A DNA stretch of 64,000 nt from NCBI RefSeq assembly GCF_001277295.1, contig NZ_CP011456.1, positions 558,001 through 622,000 of the forward strand. Reading direction: 5' to 3'. This stretch comes from Anabaena sp. WA102. GTDB taxonomy: Bacteria > Cyanobacteriota > Cyanobacteriia > Cyanobacteriales > Nostocaceae. Under the pieces are notes generated by a model, which saw nothing but the letters and a program-made list of their open reading frames with translations, made no database searches and had not been told where the DNA came from. Of this stretch, positions 60,733 to 64,000 are shown piece after piece (within the stretch, counting starts at the first letter, position 1; each line of letters begins with the position of its first letter). The translations under genes were made by a program, and so were the position numbers.

Positions 60733-60895
60733 GGAGTAGGGGGAGTGGGGGGAGTGGGGGAGTGGGGGGAGTGGGGGGAGTTGGGGGAGTGGGGGAGTGG
60801 GGGGAGTGGGGGGAGTGGGGGAGTGGGGGGAGTGGGGGGAGTGGGGGGAGTGGGGGGAGTGGGGGAGTAGGGGGAGTAGGGGAGTAGGGGGAGGA
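60733..60895. repeat. G-rich tandem repeat (GGGGGAGT)n
   Basis: About 160 bp of 7- to 9-bp units of G-runs and AGT on the plus strand, inside the operon between the permease and GldG-like genes. On the mRNA strand it is C-rich. Runs of five or six G could form quadruplexes in the DNA. Short frames over it are repeat translations. Confidence 0.88.
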
Positions 60896-60906
60896 GTTTT
60901 ACTGAT

Positions 60907-60945
60907 GACAACAGACAACAGACAACAGACAACAGACAACTGACA
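60907..60945. repeat. STRR heptanucleotide array (GACAACA)n
   Basis: Five 7-bp units directly after the permease stop codon, contiguous with the G-rich array. Confidence 0.88.
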
Positions 60946-60946
60946 A

Positions 60947-61759
60947 TTACTGACGTTGAAACCGGAGTGCATCAATTGATTGGGCGGTGAGAAAAATACC
61001 TAAGACAATGTAACTGGCAAATAAAATCAAGCTGCTAGTATCAAAAATGCCTTGAATCAGGGTGTTATAATGTTTGAGAAGGGATAAATGACTCACTGCT
61101 TCACCCATTTGTCCGGGAATGGCTTTGGCAATTAAATCAATAAATAATAGCAAAATGACGAGGGCAAAGGTGAGGACAGCCGATAAGATTGTGCTGTCTG
61201 TTAATGAGGAAATAAACATTCCTAAAGATAAAATTGCTGCTGCTAGGAGGAGTAATCCTAAATGACCAAGTATAGGAATTATGGGGGATATGGGAGGATT
61301 AGAATTGGATAATGCGATCGCCTCCAATCCCATTAATGGTAAAATCATGGTTAAGAAAAATGTCAATACCCCTAATAATTTACCCACAGCTACAGCCCAG
61401 TTGGTAATCGGCGATGTGGCTAGTAGTTCTAAAGTTCCCCGTTTGCGTTCTTCGGCATAGAGTCCCATTGAGAGAATCGGTAATACAAATAACATTAACC
61501 ACCCCATTCTATCTAAAAATGCCCGCACAAATTCGTAGGGAACATCTATTGTTGGGGCGGAAACTCCCATTTGTTGCCCTTGTAAATCATAGCTAGAAAC
61601 TGTGACTAAAATTCCCTCTGGTCCTAACAAAATCATCACGAAAAATAACCCGGCTAAAAACCAAAATGCACTAGCTACTCCATAGGCTAATGGCGAAACA
61701 AAATAACTCTGTAGTTCTCGACGATAAATGGCAATAATGTTGGCGATAACTATACCCAT
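60947..61759 (-). CDS. ABC transporter permease (GldF/NatB-type)
   Basis: A 270-aa ABC-2-type permease with six membrane helices (for example YGVASAFWFLAGLFFVMILL; MGWLMLFVLPILSMGLYAEERKRGTLELLATSPI; VLTFFLTMILPLMGLEAIAL). The cytoplasmic EERKRGTLELLATSPI segment is the usual coupling region. The ATG directly follows the ATPase gene stop, so the two are coupled. Together with the GldG-like and DUF4340 proteins it forms a Gld-type transporter module. The substrate is unknown; in gliding Bacteroidetes such sets are linked to motility. Confidence 0.88.
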   Translation of the reverse strand: MGIVIANIIAIYRRELQSYFVSPLAYGVASAFWFLAGLFFVMILLGPEGILVTVSSYDLQGQQMGVSAPTIDVPYEFVRAFLDRMGWLMLFVLPILSMGLYAEERKRGTLELLATSPITNWAVAVGKLLGVLTFFLTMILPLMGLEAIALSNSNPPISPIIPILGHLGLLLLAAAILSLGMFISSLTDSTILSAVLTFALVILLLFIDLIAKAIPGQMGEAVSHLSLLKHYNTLIQGIFDTSSLILFASYIVLGIFLTAQSIDALRFQRQ

Positions 61760-62755
61760 TTACGCAGCCTCTCCTTCTTCAATTTCTGGGGTTATTTCCA
61801 TTGGTAAATTCTTTTCTGCTGTAGTTAATTCTAAGAAAACATCTTCTAGTGTGGCATTGATTCGTCGCATTTCATATAAATCAAACCCAGCCCGAATTAA
61901 AGCAGCAGTAATTTCTTTTCCTGGTTCTGTTCCTGGCTGCAATATTACCCGGAGGCAAGTATGATTGTCTGACGATTGCTGATGGTTAGGCATTAATTCT
62001 ACTGAACTTACATCGGCTATATTTTGCAGCATTTGTCTAGCTAAAGCTGCATCTCCACCGATTTCTAACTCATATCCCGCCCCACCTGTTAACTGTGTCA
62101 TCAAATTTTCTGGGGTATTAGTTGCGACTATTTGCCCCCTGTTAATAATGGCAACTCGGCTACAGGTCATGCTCACTTCTGGGAGAATATGGGTAGACAA
62201 AATAATGGTGTGTGTTCCTGCTAAACTTTTAATTAAGTTTCGCACTTCGATGATTTGCCGAGGGTCAAGACCAATGGTAGGTTCATCAAGAATAATAGCT
62301 GGTGGATCATGAACGATCGCCTGGGCAATTCCCACTCTTTGCCGATAACCTTTAGAAAGTTTACGAATAATAACTTTGCGCTTATCTTCTAAGTTACAAC
62401 GGTTAATAGCTGCTGTTACCTTTGTCGGGCGATCGCCTGAAGAAACTCCCTTAATCCGAGCGACAAAGTGTAAAAAACCCTCCACAGTCATCTCTGGATA
62501 TAATGGCGGCGTTTCTGGTAGGTAACCAATTCGCTGTCGCACCAATAGAGAATGATCATGAACATCATAACCCGCAATCTTGGCTGTCCCACTTGTAGCC
62601 GGTAAATAACCAGCTAAAATTCGCATAGTTGTGGTTTTACCAGCCCCATTCGGTCCCAAAAAACCTAAAATTTCCCCAGGTTCAACACTAAAGGTAACAT
62701 CAGTAATTGCTGTTGTCGAACCATAAATTTTACTCAGATGCTCAACTTCGATCAT
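61760..62755 (-). CDS. ABC transporter ATP-binding protein (GldA/NatA-type)
   Basis: A 331-aa ATPase. Walker A is GPNGAGKTTTMRIL (about residue 35). The Q-loop is at YLPETPPLYPEMTV, the signature LSKGYRQRVGIAQAI (about 133), Walker B AIILDEPTIGLDP, and the switch His in STHILPE. The C-terminal 100 residues (GGAGYELEIGGDAAL onward) are the ABC-2 accessory domain (LEDVFLELT). It is the first gene of a five-gene operon with permease, GldG-like, pabB and DUF4340. Confidence 0.93.
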   Translation of the reverse strand: MIEVEHLSKIYGSTTAITDVTFSVEPGEILGFLGPNGAGKTTTMRILAGYLPATSGTAKIAGYDVHDHSLLVRQRIGYLPETPPLYPEMTVEGFLHFVARIKGVSSGDRPTKVTAAINRCNLEDKRKVIIRKLSKGYRQRVGIAQAIVHDPPAIILDEPTIGLDPRQIIEVRNLIKSLAGTHTIILSTHILPEVSMTCSRVAIINRGQIVATNTPENLMTQLTGGAGYELEIGGDAALARQMLQNIADVSSVELMPNHQQSSDNHTCLRVILQPGTEPGKEITAALIRAGFDLYEMRRINATLEDVFLELTTAEKNLPMEITPEIEEGEAA

Positions 62756-62848
62756 TCACCTAATCACTAATCATGAGAATACCCACACAATCTTAGCGAA
62801 AGAATGGGTAATTAGCTTCAACAGCAACAAAAAAGCGATGATCAATAA

Positions 62849-62879
62849 GATCCCCGACTTCTCTAAGAAGTCGGGGATC
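62849..62879. terminator. Dispersed hairpin, copy D
   Basis: GATCCCCGACTTC-TCTAA-GAAGTCGGGGATC is a perfect 13-bp stem. It lies 62 bp past the stop of the leftward VCBS-repeat gene and about 90 bp before the ABC ATPase start, so it could end the transcript from the right. Confidence 0.75.
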
Positions 62880-62940
62880 TTACTTGTAAAATCAAAAGAG
62901 CGATCGCCTAATATAAATTGATCATAGATCAATTACCAAA

Positions 62941-64000
62941 TCAACCTGTATACCATTCTGGAGTCAGCTTCTCTGTATCAGCAACAGGAGTTTCAGTCGC
63001 TAGAGTTCCATCCATAGTCCAGATTTTATCTGCGGACGTTTGTTGATCACGCCAGTAGATATCAGTCTTACCATCACCATTGAAATCACCTAAAGATGCT
63101 GTCAAACCAGGAGTATTGCTAGGTAGGAAAGCTTCAGAACTTACCGCTGTACCATCCATTAACCAAGCAGTATTTGCCCCACTAGTCGCATTGTGCCAGA
63201 AGATGTCAGTTTTACCATCGCCATTGAAATCGCCAATTCTCGCACTCCAATCTGTACCCAATGTGCTAACAACACCTTCAGTCACAAAAACGCCATTCAT
63301 TGTCCAAATCTTATTCTCGCCTGTAGAGGTATTGCGCCACAGAACGTCAGTCTTGAAGTCGCCGTTAAAATCACCAAGAGTAGAAGTCCAAGAAGCATCT
63401 TGAGATTGGAGATCATACTTAGTGGCTTGGCTACCATCCATAAACCAAGCGGTATTTGCACCTGTGCTGGAATTGCGCCAGAAGATGTCACTCTTACCAT
63501 TACCATCAAAATCAACAATGGTAGCAGTCAATCCTGGTGCTGTAGTTTCTAAAACAGTCGCATTAGCTACTTTTGTGCCATCCATTTGCCAAATAGCATT
63601 TTCACCAGTAGTGGCATTATTCCAGAAAATATCAGTTTTGCGATCGCCATTAAAATCGCCAATATTCACACTCCAACCTGGATCAACTCGATCTAAAGTC
63701 AAGTAACTGGAAACTTTTGCGCCATCCATTAGCACAATCACATTATCACCAGTTGATTTATTCCGTAATAAGAAATCAGTCTTATTATCGCTATTAAAAT
63801 CAGCAGTTTTGTATTCCCAGGTATTTAAGTCATAGCTACCCAAAGAAGCCTGTTCTAAAACTTGAGTTCCATTCATCAAGCGAACTAAAATTTCACCAGT
63901 TTGAGCATTCACCCAAAGTTTATCAGTTTTCCCATCACCATTAAAATCAGGAACAATGGCTGCACTGGTTAAATAAGGATTAGGATTAGGGTTAGCACTG
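62941..64000 (-). CDS. FG-GAP/VCBS repeat protein (partial, 5' end outside window)
   Basis: At least 353 codons, open to the right window edge. It consists of about 45-residue repeats, each with a calcium-binding-like DFNGDGKTDIFWHN and a paired strand AWLMDGT. At least seven repeats are visible (DFNSDNKTDF, DFNGDRKTD, DFDGNGKSD, DFNGDFKTD, DFNGDGKTD twice, and another DFNGDGKTD at the upstream edge). Such beta-propeller repeats occur in secreted or surface proteins that bind ligands or cells. The repeat before the edge starts after a linker with repeated Asn-Pro. The C-terminus (LTPEWYTG) is a natural end. Confidence 0.88.
   Translation of the reverse strand, partial: SANPNPNPYLTSAAIVPDFNGDGKTDKLWVNAQTGEILVRLMNGTQVLEQASLGSYDLNTWEYKTADFNSDNKTDFLLRNKSTGDNVIVLMDGAKVSSYLTLDRVDPGWSVNIGDFNGDRKTDIFWNNATTGENAIWQMDGTKVANATVLETTAPGLTATIVDFDGNGKSDIFWRNSSTGANTAWFMDGSQATKYDLQSQDASWTSTLGDFNGDFKTDVLWRNTSTGENKIWTMNGVFVTEGVVSTLGTDWSARIGDFNGDGKTDIFWHNATSGANTAWLMDGTAVSSEAFLPSNTPGLTASLGDFNGDGKTDIYWRDQQTSADKIWTMDGTLATETPVADTEKLTPEWYTG

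Noticed and set aside
60603..60975. Gly- and Pro-rich frames over the G-rich array
   Set aside because: Pure translation of the repeat, with no conserved sequence outside it.

Overview
The window looks like chromosomal DNA of a filamentous, heterocyst-type cyanobacterium (Nostocales; Anabaena/Dolichospermum/Aphanizomenon-like). The reasons are the AT-rich composition, many HIP1 octamers (GCGATCGC), heptanucleotide tandem repeats (STRRs) between genes, a cyanobacterial LexA with a matching LexA box, a Ycf49-type protein, and a cyanoexosortase. The species is an inference from style, not a match.

Region by region: (1) 1-6254, minus strand: a defence block. A TIGR04255-type gene, an unknown gene and a HEPN-like gene overlap one another; an IS4-family element follows, then hsdS (whose present 5' end lies inside the IS) and hsdM (cut by the window edge). 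(2) 6.5-8.5 kb: tRNA-Thr, argF and lexA with its operator. (3) 8.9-15.2 kb: an XPB-like helicase, a HigB/HigA toxin-antitoxin pair, a uracil-DNA-glycosylase-like gene that carries a copy of the same promoter/operator, an Imm1-like protein and two Uma2 nucleases. (4) 15.4-31.5 kb: mostly housekeeping genes (dnaJ, dnaK, M28 peptidase, SDR, thioredoxin, PDH E2, exosortase, HpsJ-like protein, acyl-ACP/CoA synthetase), broken by a hicB/hicA locus in which hicA is dead. (5) 31.4-42.8 kb: recQ, a Septu-like ATPase with a truncated HNH partner, a large NACHT-HEAT protein split by an in-frame TGA, and a 5'-truncated NACHT-HEAT paralogue. (6) 42.8-49.7 kb: DUF427, an RHH-TOBE protein, hisA, two small membrane proteins, csaB, an NlpC/P60 hydrolase, a glycosyltransferase and an MFS transporter. 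(7) 49.7-53.8 kb: an IS200/IS605 element (tnpA/tnpB) whose tnpB is interrupted by an apparently complete group II intron. (8) 53.9-64 kb: tRNA-Arg, moaC, a DUF1778/GNAT toxin-antitoxin pair, purU, a Gld-type ABC operon containing pabB and a DUF4340 gene, and the 3' part of a VCBS/FG-GAP repeat gene.

Three themes stand out. First, several defence genes are visibly damaged: hicA, the HNH partner, both NACHT genes and the 5' end of hsdS. Second, short repeats repeatedly touch gene boundaries. A ~120 bp TA-duplicating MITE sits at the 5' end of three genes, a palindromic repeat supplies the stop codon of two genes, and a hairpin family lies just after four genes. Third, mobile elements are nested (group II intron inside tnpB), so production of a full TnpB nuclease should depend on intron splicing. 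The most system-like candidates are the HigBA-glycosylase module sharing an operator, the intron-gated TnpB, and the TIGR04255-unknown-HEPN cassette next to a type I methylase. Family names come from recognising motifs by eye; no database search was run.
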